Notes under the pieces: model-generated
Databases searched by the model: none
What the model saw: the letters and a program-made list of their open reading frames with translations, nothing else
What the model was told of the DNA's origin: nothing
Source of the DNA: Nymphaea colorata
Taxonomy: Eukaryota > Streptophyta > Magnoliopsida > Nymphaeales > Nymphaeaceae
Length of the DNA stretch: 64,000 nucleotides
Direction: 5' to 3'
NCBI RefSeq assembly: GCF_008831285.2
Contig: NC_045140.1
Coordinates: 25,252,131-25,316,130, forward strand
In this document: positions 44,813-58,300 of the stretch, in pieces
How the letters are laid out: the number at the start of each line of letters is the position of its first letter
How positions within the stretch are numbered: position 1 is the first letter of the stretch
Translations under genes and position numbers: made by a program

Positions 44813-45812
44813 AATAGGCACAGGCTTGAGCGGAAATTTTTTGTTTCAGACAGAAATGACCCACTTGGTATTCCTCCATGTTCAAACAAAGTCAGTTTCA
44901 CTTTGCCTCATCTCTAGTTAGGAAGAGAAGCAGAAACTTGGAATCAGTTCCCCATGTAAATTGGCAAGCTTGTGAAACGCTTAGTCAACTAAAGCAAACC
45001 CGCCTTAGTTGCAGACCGAAGCTGGTTATGTAAACCAACCATAATGGAAAACAAAAAACTTTTTGTGAGAAAATAAAAAGAATTACTTTTTGTGAGAAAA
45101 AAAAAGAAAATTATTTTTTAGATAATTACCAAAATGTCCTACTTTTTCTTTTGGCGTATATGAGTGGAGTCTACCTAACGGCAAACGCAACTCACTCTAG
45201 TATTGGATGAGTGAAGGCCTAAATAAGAATTACCTAAGAAAAAGTGCCCCCAAAGGCGTCTTATGCAACATCCAAAATAAGAAATGACAGGCCACTACAG
45301 ATGTGCATCGACTACCAGGCATTTAACAAGTTGATAATTAAAGACAAGTGATATTCTTTTAGTTGAGGATATGTTTGATTGTCTGGGATGTCCACACATG
45401 CTGGATTTGGTGTCAAGGAACTATCAAGCTTTGCATAGCGGAAGGGGATGAATACAAGACTACTTATAGGACCTCTTAATGGGCTTTTTTGAATTCCTTT
45501 GTGCCTGGCACACAATAGTGTGCTTGGTAGAATTATGAATGAGTTGTTTTCAAGGTCATAGAAGTCCATCTGATTCTAAGTAACTGTTCTGTCATCGTCT
45601 TTCTGCAAAAGCACTGTTGTTGATGGAATTAGCTCAATGCTTTTGAACAATACCACTTTTATACTGAGGAGTATTGCATTAGCAAATTTCTATCTCAACC
45701 TCTAGTAAGGAAGTTAAGGAACCACATCGACCTCTTCAGTTAGCGTGAAGAGGGAGAAAATAAGAGAAAAGAAAAAGATACAAGGCTGGTGCATGCGGAT
45801 TTGCTGTACTCT
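44813..45812. other. intergenic spacer with a fossil LTR-retrotransposon fragment
   Basis: No host gene. Contains the Ty3/gypsy fragment described separately and the 3' flank of the NPH3 gene. Confidence 0.6.
45285..45580 (+). mobile_element. fossil Ty3/gypsy LTR-retrotransposon fragment (reverse transcriptase part)
   Basis: The plus strand retains a short piece that reads RPLQMCIDYQAFNKL, which corresponds to the start of a Ty3/gypsy reverse-transcriptase domain, followed by degraded RT-like sequence. It is a broken relic with several frame breaks, no LTRs or other parts visible, and appears old. Confidence 0.6.
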
Positions 45813-48800
45813 TCATGTAAATGAGTGACTCCTGCGATGAGTTAGCCCCTTAATCAAGTCTTTTTCGTGTCTTTCATGTCGGAAGCTCCCCCAAGAATTT
45901 TCAAGAGTTTCGGCACTTTGGTACTCTAAATCGTTCTTAGATTTCCTTAATACGGTCTTTAATCCCTTCAAAACAAGCTTGCTGAATGGCTTGTTCTCCT
46001 GCAAAATTTTTTCATGGGATTTCTCTGATTTGGAAATATCAGTATCGTTTTCTGGTTGCCTTTCACGTTCTTTAATTTCTCTCTTCAAGCACAAGAGATC
46101 TGCTTCCAAGTCTCGGATTCTTAGGCTTGTGGCCTCCATTTCTGCTCTTAGTTGCGTTGCTTCTCTTACTGTGGCGTCTCTGCGTAGAATTTCTCCAAGG
46201 GACAACCCCACATTCTCTGTACAGGCTTTGCCCATGTGGTTGTTGTTCCTCACTGCATTTGTAAGTCTTTGGATGGTCTCTCTTGCCTTCAATTGCTGGA
46301 TGAACATGGCATGGATTGTCAATCTTAGTGGCACTTCCGGATTTCTAACAAGTTCGATCAAAGTGTCCAAGGACACCCTGTTGCAGTCGAGGAAGCCATA
46401 GATTTGGTTCTTCTCTGCCTCTGTTAACTCAGCATGCTCCTGCATTTAGGAAATCCATCTTACAGGTTAGAAGAGTTTAGCTTTAGAACAACTTAATAGC
46501 GTGACCAGCAATAGATGCACAACTGCTGCATAATACAAGGAGAAAACAAGTTGCGCTAGGCTTATTTAGCATGGATAATGAATCCACAAAGAGGTAATTT
46601 TCCTGATATGCTGCTGCATCCTAAACTCTGATTACCTTGATGTAGAACTTGACAATTGTATAGACGGTATCATGATTGCGGGCTGAAGCTCTCATAGACT
46701 CCATCATCCTGAAGAACACATCGACGGGCAAGAAGATGATGTCGTCCTTCCAGTCTGAAACTCCATCACAGTCATCAGCGGCCGTCAAAGCTTCCAAACA
46801 CCTTTTCACCAAGTTTTCAGATCGAGGAAGCAAAGGAACTGATGAATGGAGGACTGCCAATGTGTTCTCTCTGTGTGGGAGTACGGTCTTGGAAACAAAC
46901 GACTCAATCTTTTGGCAGAGGTTCGCCTTTCCACCATTATGCTCCTCTGTCATATCCAAGAACCTCGCAGCGCACCCCAATGCCGCCGTGTTAAACGGTG
47001 TTATGGCGATTTCTGCTCCATAACAGAAATTGGCAATCATGTCGAAGATTTCCGGTGTAATTGGCAAGCCTTGTTTCAGAATTATGTGATTGGCTTCAGA
47101 GAGACGCAGCTTCATGTAGCTGCTTCTCCTCACCAGTAGACTCTGTAGAAAAGAAAGCCTAAGAATGACAACTCTGCGACACAGTTCGGAAAAGAGTCAG
47201 GTTGCTTGAAAATATCATGATCTTGAACAAATCATAAGTTCCTGACAGAGATCTGTGTTTTATTTCAATCTTTCACCATGATTCTGTCATGATACTGTTC
47301 TGAAGTTGGCATAGTCCCATCACTCCCATGTCTTCTCGTTCATAAGCTTCTTATGAGGTTCTGCAACACTCGCGTCATAAGCACAAACCATTTACATCCC
47401 TGTTCGAAGGTGGTCTCCATCAAGACACTCGGGAACGTTTCTTTCAGCCTCTTGATTCCACTTTCGCGTGAAAGAGGCTCTCCTTCTCATGAGACTGAAG
47501 CGGTAGTTCCCATGAGGAAGGAGGTGGCGGGTAAACTAAACTGACACCTCTCTCAATGGAGAAACAGTTTCCTGTTCTTCGAGTTTACCTTTCACAACAA
47601 AGAGTCACGCTTCCAACGAATGGCTTATTATGCACTCGTTGAGTAGCTAGTAGAAAACCTAGGGGAGAACCATTTGCCTTCATGTTATTACCGATGGACA
47701 GATTAAAGAGATCTACGTCTTAATCTTGACTTGGATTGGTTTCCCTCATGCCATTAGGGTCGTAGGCTCATTAGCCAATTCAATTTAATAATTATAAAAC
47801 TGCATGGACTAAAACGTGCGCGCGCACTCACACACACATGTATTTATGTAAGCTCCCTTCTATTTTTTAAAACTTTTTTTCTTAGGGAACCCAACTTACT
47901 AGGAAAAATGTGAGTGCCGTTGGATAAAAAAAGGATGATCCATACCCTAAAAGAAATGCCAACATAGCCATGCGGTATTATTTTCACGGGGAAGATAGGT
48001 CCCACGTTAATAAGTACCCTAGTCTGGTATGATATCTTAGTTTCATTACTTAAAAAAAAAACTTTGTATATTTTATGTCCCCTTAAGTTTCGTTGAAAGT
48101 AACGCTTTCAAGGAGAATTCTTTTTCGGTTTCTCAAGATCTAAGATATTCTAGCTTCGTTTTCCCATGATATCTACCAAAAGTTCTAGCATTGGATACTT
48201 CAAGTTTCGTTAATCTTGATTGTACCCAAATTTCTAAATTGTTCATCCTTCCTCAATAACTCAAGGCCACGTTTTCTCTCCTCTCCAATATACTATTTCA
48301 GGTGAGCTTTACTTCGACTGAAAGCCGAAGCCTCCCAATTCTCTCCATCCCCTCAGGGTGTAGAACCGCTTTCACTACCTCATGGATGGTACCCTCTATT
48401 CCTCTCACATACATTAACTTGTGCAAAATAATTCAACTAAAGAAGGTTCTTCCAACCAGGACGGAAGAGAAGCAGGAAAGAGAGATTGGTAGCGTACCTT
48501 GTGGAGGTCGAAGGATCGATCCTCCACTCGAATGACCACGTCTGTTTGAAGTCCAGTAGCTTGGCACCTAAAGAAATGAAGCACAACAACAGCCTCTTGA
48601 GAAAGAGACAGAGAGACAAAGAGAGAAGCGAAAAGAGGAGAAGAGAGAGATGACCATGCATGCACACGTCTCCTGAGGGAAGGTGAAGGGAAACAAGACT
48701 GCTGGCCGTTGACAGCAGAGCTCGCAGCAACTATGGTGCTCCTTGGTCCCGCACTAGCACTAGAAGAGTTGGTGGGAGAGAGAGAGGGAGGAGAGTTGTT

Positions 48801-48866
48801 GTTGGAGACCTCCTCATCTTCATAGATCGTCTCCACCACCCCCAAGTTCAGAGGAAGCCTCAACAT
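45813..48866 (-). CDS. short BTB/POZ and NPH3-domain protein
   Basis: NPH3/RPT2-like family: BTB/NPH3 proteins act as CUL3 ubiquitin-ligase adaptors or auxin/phototropin signalling scaffolds. Four exons: 48866-48655, 48567-48498, 47142-46636, 46439-45813; phases agree, product 471 residues. After a Ser/Asn-rich N-terminus, exon 2 starts the BTB domain with TDVVIRVEDRSFDLHK and exon 3 continues SLLVRRSSYMKLRL, ITPEIFDMIANFCYGAEIAI. The NPH3 domain follows with DWKDDIIFLPVDVFFRMMES, then YGFLDCNRVSLDTL and VPLRLTIHAMFIQQLKARE. The C-terminus has a coiled coil around ATQLRAEMEATSLRIRDLEA. It is shorter than phototropism NPH3 proteins (over 600 residues), like the small At3g49900 type. The exon 1 donor (CATG|GTCATC) is the weakest call; start is the first ATG (an in-frame GTG lies upstream). 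Confidence 0.9.
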
Positions 48867-49471
48867 GGCCGCCACCTCACCGATCAGAAAGGAAAACTCT
48901 GGTGTTGGGATCTCTGAAAATGGAGGCCAAGCAACAGGAAGAGGAGAGGAGAAGGAGGAAGAAGGAGGAGGAACCGCATTTATGAGAGCATGTGGGGGAT
49001 CATTAATATGGGGAGACTCTGCGCTCTCTGCAACACTTTTTTTTTTAGCTCCTCAATATTCGAAGGTGTCTGTCTGCGCTCTCGATTTATTTATGACTCT
49101 GTAACGGTTGAATTAAGGCAATCTTCTTTACCACAATCCTGTGCTTTTGTCTCTTCACTTTTTGGTATAAATTCTCTCTCAGTTGGCTCACCTACCTCGA
49201 GCTAGTTTTATGATTCTTTCATAATTTCTTTTGCTTCAGATCATGACTAAAACATTTCTTAGCACTAGTAATTAAGTTGGGCAGTATCTACATTCATAAT
49301 TAATCTACCTCAGTGTGAAGTTTAACTATTGAAAGGAACACTTGGCAGTTTCCCTGCTAAGACCTTTTATTTAATATAACATCTTCCAAGCTGCTATGCA
49401 TTATCCACAGAGGAGTTACTGGTGAACACTTTCTTTGATCTCATATCCAGGCTGTCCATCTTCCATCTGAA

Positions 49472-49519
<48 letters not shown>

Positions 49520-51807
49520 CTCGGATTAATACTGTATCTATAAGCGAGGGGACCAACCTTGGCAATGGGAGGTTAATGCCTCTCACGGCAATGGCATGAA
49601 CTCCTTTTTCCCTCTCCTTGATCTTCGCCATCCACATTGAATGCCAACAAAAATCCGGTGGATCTGTTAAATTTGGCTTGTTTCTGAAGGTGAACATGGT
49701 GCTTTCCTTTTTTTCTTCTTCCGTCTTTTGGAATATTGGTGAGCAGGGGTTGGGCAATGCCTTGTTGGATTAGATTACGGTCCAGTATATTGTCTTGGGG
49801 ATTGAGCTTGTAGCTTTTTTTCATAATATAGAAAGAATACTTCGAATCCTAGTAGTCTTTTGCTCCAGCTACCCCACGTACTTTTATATACATAAAATCA
49901 AATTTGAACTCAATGCCAGCCGTGTTCTGGCAGGACTCTTCCATTGGAAAGATCTTCTCATGTATGGTCTGCATCACGTTGCCAGGCTTACTCTAATTTT
50001 ATTCAGCAAAATCAAGCACTCTCATGCAAGGAATATATATATAGATACAGATATACGACATTATTTTATATAAAAAACACATCAGTTATTGATAAATACA
50101 TCTAGCTTTTTATATTGCTGATGAGATACCGAGTTTTTTTTCATGGTCATTTTTTGTAAGGCCACTTTCTTCAAGTTGACCAGTAAGTTAGTGAGAAGTT
50201 AAACATAAGAAATATATTTGATTTTGCATATGCACCTGTACTTTTCTTGCATTAGTTTCTAGCAACAATGAAGGAATTAATTAATCTTGAACTAACAAAA
50301 CATAACTAATTTAGATATAGGTACACATGAATGAGTAAAGTAGTATTTTCCAAAGAAAATCAACAATGATTCACGACCAGTAGGTGCGCGTGCTAACCGG
50401 CAGCACCACAGGAGTCGAACCAGATGGTCAGGGCCCAAGCTCGAAGGACAGTGCCATTGCATGAAACTGATCTGGAATGGAGGGACAGACCCTTTCAATT
50501 TGCCATACCCGATTTGTATTTTGACACTGAGGTGCAGCAAGGGCCACGGTGTCCCAACTAAGCCCAGGTGGGTCCATGTTGAACCAACTCGACCCGGTTA
50601 GGTTTTCCTCTCTGATGTCAAATTGTGGTCCCAGGCGGACCCATATCTGAACCTGCTGGGTCAGGTCGGAGCAGTAATGGGTTTACATGAAAATGCGCCT
50701 GCATACGGAGCAGGCATGGATGTGCTTTGCTGGAGCTGCACTCTCTAGCTTTGCCGGCACTGATATGGATCCGATGTGCCTCTCCTGAACCTCCGTGGCC
50801 TAAAGAAGAAGCACAGTTATGGTGACTAGTGAGAAAAGGATGTGGTTTCTAACAATACCTCTCTGGACCATGGACTTGGCAGGGCATGTAACTCTGCGTG
50901 GTAATTTTGGCTTCTTCACCACCAAGATGGAGTAAATATATGTGGTTGTCATCCGCAAATGGATTTACATATACTTATATGGTGCACGACACATTTTCAA
51001 TCTTTCTATAAAGCCGCAATTAAAAGGCATCATGTTAAATATAGTTAAGAACGGGGTGACCAAAATCTGATGTATATGTGAATGATTTCCCATAAATATG
51101 GGTAAATGACATAAGTTTTATTTGGAAACGCATTTCTAGGGAGGCAAATGAGTCGAATTCGAGTTCCACGTAGCCATTGCGATGCCTACCCAAATTTATT
51201 AGCTCATCAGATTTTTGTATGGTCTTCTTCTTCAATCTCCATCTAAAAAGAAGCTAACAGGGCAAGAATGAGGTCCACTGCCCGAGGGTGCAGGCCAAAT
51301 GGCTCCTCTGTTCTTTCTCTGATTCCAACGGTTTCAAGGTTGCTTTCTGAAACAGATCGACATGTCTAACGTGAAAACACTTGTTTTCTTTTCTTGATTT
51401 TATATGCAAAAGCTTGACTTTATTAGAATTAGAATGCGTTGCATAGATATGTTTAAGATAACTCGAAGAATTTTTGGCCTAATAAAGAGGCACAAACGCC
51501 CCCTCCCTCCCTCTCTGCAACTGTCTCCCACCATCATTGTCAGATCTTAGTTGGACCTTGGTCTTGGATTCAGCGCATGCTGGACCAGAATTTGGTTTAT
51601 AATTGAATGAATGATGTTTACAAACTGGTTGAAGAAACCCCAAATCTTGGCATTGGCATACACATATGGTCCAATCTTTTATCTCTTTCTTAAATTAAGA
51701 TTAAAGATCATTAAAGTCTACCACATACAATCTATTTCTTTTTATTTTTTATATAAAAAAGAGGAAAAATGAAGGATGAAAAGGAGTGGAGGAAAAATAG
51801 TTCCTTC
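48867..51807. other. intergenic, no gene recognised
   Basis: Promoter side of the NPH3 gene, then AT-rich spacer with an (AT)n run at 49479-49517. Around 50.5-50.7 kb there are 'gggtcc', 'gacccggtt' and 'cctgctgggtcaggtc' words that may be repeat-derived. No conserved reading frame seen. Confidence 0.55.
49479..49517. repeat. (AT)n microsatellite
   Basis: Uninterrupted AT dinucleotide run. Confidence 0.95.
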
Positions 51808-53004
51808 TCAGACAAGGGAGTACAAACTAGGTGAGAAAGAGAACCACCTGAACCCTGCAGCACACGTCTGTGGCACAGAGGGGCATGTGGGGAGCCAATG
51901 CCAGGTCCTCCTGGACACCATGTAAACCAGAACTTGTGGGGCAATGGACGAATAGACGCACACCAAATCTCCATGGCCGACGCAGTGAATGAGCTCATAG
52001 TTGTGGTAACATAACCCCACTAGCTTCCTGCACATCGCCTCCGGCAGCCTCTGCAACTCCACCACCTCCCCACCTTCTTCTTCCACCTCCCATACTCCCA
52101 AGCTCCTGCAGATCCCGTTTTCCCCCATCCCCCCGACCACGTACGCCTTCCCCTGGCAGCTCGCCAGCCGAAGAAATACCAACGAAGCAGGAAGCTCCGG
52201 CGCCACCCTTCCCCACTTCCCACTCTCTGCTCTGTACCCCATAACCGAGAATTGGTCCGAGCCGATGATGTAGAAGGTGCTGTTGCAGAATACCGGTTCC
52301 TGTTTTCCGTTCTTCAGCGGGGACCCGTCAGGAGGCTGAATCCAGCTCCACCGGCGGCGGCGAGAACTGTAAATATAGAATGCCGCGGAAGAATTAGTGG
52401 CTACGATGTCGTAATCAGAAGGCTGTGAGGCAGCGATGGAGGCGTGGGAGACGGAGGCGCCGTCGGAGAACCGAAGAGATCGGCAGGATTTAGTGAGGGG
52501 GTTGTATATGACAAGGCACGGAGACTTGTGAACCTTGAAGAGGATGAGGCCGGAGGAGGCGGAGAGGATGGAGAGGGAAGAAGGGAAGGGGAGGGAGATG
52601 GATCTCCATTGGTCGTGGAGGAAGTCGTAGAGGTGGAGGTTGGGGTGGAAGAGAGGGTGGGAGAGGAGGAGGTAGGGGGTGGAGAAAGGAGGGGAGAAGG
52701 CCTTGAGCGGGGAGTGGAGGGAGAGGAAGGAAGGGGAGAGAATGAGGGTGCTGAAGTGTCTGCAGGTTGGTCTGAGGAGGAGGAAGAAATGAGGGGGCAG
52801 CCTGGCCAGGACCTGCTCCAGGAGTTCAATCGGCAGCTGACTCCATATCGAAGGATCCATCTCTCTCTTTCTTTTGCCCTCGGAACTCAGAGAAGTGTCA
52901 TGATCTCCCCTGTGACAATCCGCCATGGAAGGGAGGCAATTGCTGGTGAGGGGAGAAAGGGATGTTGTTTTTGTATTTGGTGGGGGTTGCATCAGAAGCA
53001 TCAT
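51808..53004 (-). CDS. F-box protein (F-box/kelch-repeat type)
   Basis: Likely substrate-recognition subunit of an SCF (SKP1-CUL1-F-box) ubiquitin ligase. Intronless frame of 398 residues. The F-box reads MDPSIWSQLPIELLEQVLAR, LPPHFFLLLRPTCRHFSTLI. It is followed by a kelch-like beta region with hydrophobic repeats such as PCLVIYNPLTKSCRSL, AFYIYSSRRRRWSWIQPPDG, FYIIGSDQFSVMGYRAESGK, GKAYVVGGMGENGICRSLGV and VLVYMVSRRTWHWLPTCPS. This layout is that of the At5g43190/At1g27340 group, which includes the miR394 target LCR; I did not find an obvious miR394 site. The ATG at 52860 (start of MDPSIW) gives a 350-residue form and may be the true start, because the first 48 residues look unstructured. 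The reverse strand gives a long Glu/Gly-rich shadow frame. Confidence 0.9.
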   Translation of the reverse strand: MMLLMQPPPNTKTTSLSPLTSNCLPSMADCHRGDHDTSLSSEGKRKREMDPSIWSQLPIELLEQVLARLPPHFFLLLRPTCRHFSTLILSPSFLSLHSPLKAFSPPFSTPYLLLSHPLFHPNLHLYDFLHDQWRSISLPFPSSLSILSASSGLILFKVHKSPCLVIYNPLTKSCRSLRFSDGASVSHASIAASQPSDYDIVATNSSAAFYIYSSRRRRWSWIQPPDGSPLKNGKQEPVFCNSTFYIIGSDQFSVMGYRAESGKWGRVAPELPASLVFLRLASCQGKAYVVGGMGENGICRSLGVWEVEEEGGEVVELQRLPEAMCRKLVGLCYHNYELIHCVGHGDLVCVYSSIAPQVLVYMVSRRTWHWLPTCPSVPQTCAAGFRWFSFSPSLYSLV

Positions 53005-53947
53005 TCTGGGAAGACGATGAGGGGAAAAATAAATCAGGAGCAGTTGATGAAATTCTAGGAAGAGAAAGGGAGATCAACGTCGCAATCGCCGGCGATGGCC
53101 GGGCGTCTTCAGATACAAACAAATAGTTGCCATGGATTGACTAAAAGGTACTCTGTTTCAAGAAGCATTTCCACACTGGGACCGCGGAATTAGGAAGAGC
53201 GCCGGACATACTTCTCTGGTCACCGCGTGCTTGCCCTTCAAAACTTACTCATACAATGTGTTTCATAGCTTTGGATTTGAGGCTTTTAAGATTTGAAAAT
53301 TATGGATTTCAGACCTGACCTTCTTGATCTCTTGAAACCAACCTTTTTGCAATATAAAAAAGGAAAACAAACAAAAATCTTAAATATAGATCTTGCGTTT
53401 GATCTAAGAACCTTGGTTTGATGAATTATGAATATTTTAGTGTATCAATAAAAATATGTCACTTCATATCCACATGAACTTCAAATTCGAAGTAATCAAA
53501 ACGCTATGAATTTGAAATCAGCTATTCTTTTTTTCATAGATAAAATGAGGCTAGGCAGATCAAATACTGCCTACGGACCATGATGAATTCAGTACCTAAT
53601 TAAAATTCATGGTTTTTTCCAAAATGAAAGTAACCCAAATAGTATTCAGGTTAAAAAGCTTAGCGATCGTCACTAAAAACATTTTTAATGAACAAGTAAG
53701 TTGGGAAAATATTTTAATAATCTCAAAGGCATCATAACCATCCGCATACGCGATGCCCGTTATACTTTGCTCTGTTTTAGATACCTTATCATGACAACGA
53801 CCCTTTCAACTAAAATAGCTTGTGCTCTACGCTGGTCGTCTCGTCTAGTCCTTCCTTTGCGTATGCATTTGGAAAATTGTGGCTTATGTAGAAAGGGACT
53901 TCGTACATCAATTTTGCCCTTTATTTATTTCTTTTTACTTTGAAGAA

Positions 53948-54033
53948 AAGCTTGGTCGGTCAAGGTTATACGTTCTAGAATCAATCCCAAAGCTTGGTCG
54001 GTCAAAAGTTATATGTTCTAGAATCAATCCCAA
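53948..54033. repeat. 42-bp tandem duplication
   Basis: 'aagcttggtcggtcaaggtt' with its tail 'ctagaatcaatccca' is repeated at once from 53990, with few differences. Confidence 0.92.
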
Positions 54034-54119
54034 CTGGGTCTGATAGTTCTCTGCGCCACATTCTAATTTCTAGGGCTGGTTGCCCATTTTACCCAATAAA
54101 CTAAGGAAGTTGGGGGATC

Positions 54120-54144
54120 ATATATATATATATATATATATATA
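54120..54144. repeat. (AT)n microsatellite
   Basis: Uninterrupted AT run. Confidence 0.95.
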
Positions 54145-54778
54145 ACTGAAATCTCCTGACCTTTTGAGTTCCATTCAGTCGCGGCCACTCAATGTATTGT
54201 ATAAGCTGATGTGATTAAACATACCACCCAAGGCAATGCATGAGAAATTATCTACTCAAACCTAAATGGAGAAATCCATAAATTATATATATATTGAAGA
54301 AATCAGCCTTCCAACGTCCATTGCCGATTGATTTATTTTTGTCCGTTGCTGATTATTTTTTTTTTGTCCATTGCCAATTGATTTTTTTTTTCCAATTTTG
54401 AAACACTAAAAACTTCACAAGTGGTGCATTCAGTGGTTAGAAGCCTAGCCAATGATTTGCTATTGCAAAACACACCACTAGCTACATTTTTTAGCATCAA
54501 AAAATTTAGTTTTATTCATCCCATAATGAATGTTGGCTGGCTGATAAATTCTTATATATATATAAGAAAAATTGAATGACGACTCCAACTTTTAAAAGTC
54601 ACCTATTCATCTAACCAGACCATTTGACCCATCATGATAGACTTGAAAAAAAATTTAAAAAAGTTATGAATATTTTCATCATCTAATAATACACACATTT
54701 TTTTTCTCCTTTGTTTTTCTTCTCAACCATATGCTTACTTCTATTTAAACGGCCCTCTGGTCATCATTCACTCACTCA

Positions 54779-54782
<4 letters not shown>

Positions 54783-54819
<37 letters not shown>
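54783..54819. repeat. (AT)n microsatellite
   Basis: Uninterrupted AT run near the right end of a putative non-autonomous element shared with 5.8 kb. Confidence 0.95.
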
Positions 54820-54820
<1 letters not shown>

Positions 54821-55283
54821 GCATGTTTTGACTGGATGGCAGATGATATAAAGCTAGAGGACGCTTGTGCGTCATCAAAGTTCTAAAGTTTGTTGTCTGG
54901 CCATGAAATAAAGTGACAACTGGGGCATTGTCTTGAATTCAAAACATAAACATTTGAACTTCTGGAACGTTTCCTCCTTCTCCACCCTTAGCGGTCATTG
55001 TCATCTCACTTCTACTATTTCCCACTTTTCTCAAAGTAGGGTTCTCGTTTTCCTGTCAACCGAGGATTTAAGCCTGGCCACCTAGTGAAGTGGGAAATGG
55101 GAATAACTGGTTAAGAGAGGCATTCATAAGCCGTATGAGAACACCATCAACAAGAAAACTCAGGCAACACGGTGACGAAACAGAAACTTGATTCAGATAT
55201 TGACATGCATGGTTAAAGAGACGGTTTTACACCTTTTCGGGCAACATCGGGTCCAATATAGGTATGACTCACATTCATGCTTA

Positions 55284-55286
<3 letters not shown>

Positions 55287-55328
<42 letters not shown>

Positions 55329-55331
55329 GAG
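55287..55331. repeat. (GA)n microsatellite
   Basis: GA run with one interruption near 55318. Confidence 0.95.
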
Positions 55332-58300
55332 CACACAGCTGTTTATATTAGGGACAGAGAACTAAATAATACCAAGTTGGTACATTATCCAACTAAGGTG
55401 GGAAAAATGCAGATGAATCATGCCAAGCCAGGAGCGGAGACAGAGTTCAGGGACATTAGAAAAATGCACTTCTGAACATCATTACTATATTTTGATGGAG
55501 TAGACTGTTCTTGTCTACAGCAAGAATCAAAATTGATACTGTAACTCCCCAGATCCAGCTTTGAGCCTAAACTCAAAACTAACTTCTGCTGTCGTGCTGC
55601 CTATCAGCTTGGAATTGAGCAGACGTTGATTTAACAAATTACTAGACAGCTCCGAGTACTTTATATAATGATTATCTAACTTCATTTTACCCCAATTATG
55701 ACTGAAATAAAGGTAGACATAAAATGTTTTATGCGGAACCTTTTTCTTCCAAAATCTGTACAGAGATAGGAAATCTATGAAAATTTTGATTGGTGAAAAA
55801 GGTCACCTTATTGAGCTCTCTATACACAACGCGAATACATTCATACATTTCAATAGAAATGAACCAAAAGCAAACATAAAACTAGAAAAAATGATTGGGA
55901 TGACTTCTTGTAATGCTGCCAAACTGTCATATACATACCAGTCCTCAAATGTTGGCACAGATCCTGTGATCGGCAGAACGGCAGTATTTCTTTAGGAGGC
56001 TGCAAAACTGAAGTCCAATCCAAGCTTTTTGAAGGTGATAAACCACCACAAACCTCTCACATTGAGAACCAACAATAAAGCCTAGTGCAGATCAACATTT
56101 GACTTTGAAAACAAAGCATGAGCAGAATTCATCAAAATTTTCATCATCGTAGAATCTGTTCGGTGCAAGTTGTAAAGGTGGTTAATATCAAGCCTCTTAT
56201 GACACAAGACAGAAACGCCTGGAAAGGCATTTGAGTAAGAACGCTACTAACATAATGTGCCCAGAACCTTTACGATGCTAATGTAAAATTTTCTTCAAAT
56301 GAGCACTTGATTTTTCTTCAGCAGCAAACCGGGAATATATTATATAACAAAAAGCACACCCGAGTATTGAAATTTTGACCTTTTCCATAGAGTCATTTAT
56401 TAGACAGTTTCTAGGAAAACATAGTTAATTCCTCAATAAGACAAATTCAATAAATTTTCAAACATCAAATAGCACATGATACAAGAAACAGCAATCCAGC
56501 TAATATAATGCTCTCTTTGCAAGAAATTCACAAGTCGCACCAAAATTGTCCCAGATTAAGAATGTACAATATGTATAACATATAATGAGTAAAACCAGTT
56601 CTAAAATGGGGATTTTCAAGTCCCTTTCCCTCCCCACAATCAGCTATGGTAGAAAGGATGCTTGTAAAAGAAAATGGAAAGAAGAAGGGGAAAGAGAAAG
56701 AGTAGGTGAGAGTGAGATAAAATAGGGTCGGAAAACACTCAAATGGGACTGGTTGAACCCATTCCACAAACACACACACACACACATACTATCATGCTGA
56801 ATTCAGATAAGTACATGAACATTTTTCTTTATTTTTAAAAACATACAGAGAGACATGGAAAATGCACATGAAGATGTTCCTTCGTTTGTAAAAACATAGA
56901 CAGAGACATGAGAAACAGAAAAAGAAATACAGCAGATGACCCAAAATAAGGGAAATTACAAAAAAATTGTAATAAACTAAAGCTAAAATTCGAAGTCAGA
57001 TCAGAGCAAAGCTATGGAAACAATGATTAATGAAAAAAAATGACAAGATGAATTTTGAGCTATTTGTCATGAACTATAAACTATTTTTCATGAATTACTT
57101 TCATCAGAATATTATGATAAACTCCACATATTGGTTCATTTTTTTGTGCTTCAACTATACCTGGACATGTGAACATCAATCTTTCATTTTGCATTTGGTA
57201 ATTCTATTGGAAATTCAGAATATGGAACACTTACCAGATGACTTCACATTTTTTACACAGTTTTCTGTTATGATACTTGGAAGATGAGATAATTAGATTG
57301 ATCAACTCTAAATCCAATCAGATACTTCAAGGAACCGATTTTGTTTATCATCCCAATCACATAATAAAAGAGACGGATTTCTGCATCACGTCCTTCCTTT
57401 GGAGCTGGGCCTGATTTTCTGGACGAAGCTCTTCATCGATCTTCCTTCATGCCTGAAGGACATAAGCTACAGAGAAACCAAAACTTCTAACCTTAACTGG
57501 AGCAGGAGTTTTTTTCTCTTTCTAGGTTGGGTTGACACCAAGACTTGTAAGCATCTTGATCAAACAAAAAGAGATCGCAAAGCTCTAGAACCTTAGTGGT
57601 CGAAATTGCCAGTGCACATTAAAAAGAAAAAAAAAAATCTCTTGCAGTTAAGGTAAAACAAGATATTTGCCTCCATCAAGTCTGCAACTAATCCCATTTC
57701 TTGGGTTACAAGAACCTAAAACAACAATGCAAGTGATACATATAATACGCTAGCTAGGACCTTATTTAGGAGTTCAATTGCTTAGGGAACTCAATGAGCT
57801 TTAGACTAACCAAAGACTGATGTTAAGACTCCTAGTTATGCCTAAGTTCGTTCCAATTAAAAGAAATTAGATACGCTTGTAAGATCAATTTTGCAGGGCA
57901 CTTGCAGCGACAACAAGGTACTGACCTACAAATTCTTTTAGGTCCTTCCTTCAGAGCTGCAACATTATGTCCTCCTACGAGAGAAAGATTAGATACCAGA
58001 ATTGTTTTTACAAAAATCTATCTTACAGCTTAAGTATTTTTTCTTACATGATTATCCGACAATGAGCTGGACTTTTGGACTATAACCATCCAGGTCATAA
58101 GGACATGCAACTATGAGCTATTTTCCTTAAACAGGACATTTTTTTTTCTCTTTTGCAAATTTAGTTCCGTACTTGATCCCTTCATTCTCCCAATATAGAA
58201 TATAATCAAGGTTATAGAACAGTAAGCAAAATGCTGAACTTGGTTCTTCCTTGAAAACTATGTGGAAATGGCAACAAATTCAGTATGGACACGACTTAGA

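Noticed and set aside
52444-53058. 204-codon plus-strand frame rich in Glu and Gly
   Set aside because: Antisense of the F-box gene; low-complexity composition caused by the Ser/Pro-rich coding strand.
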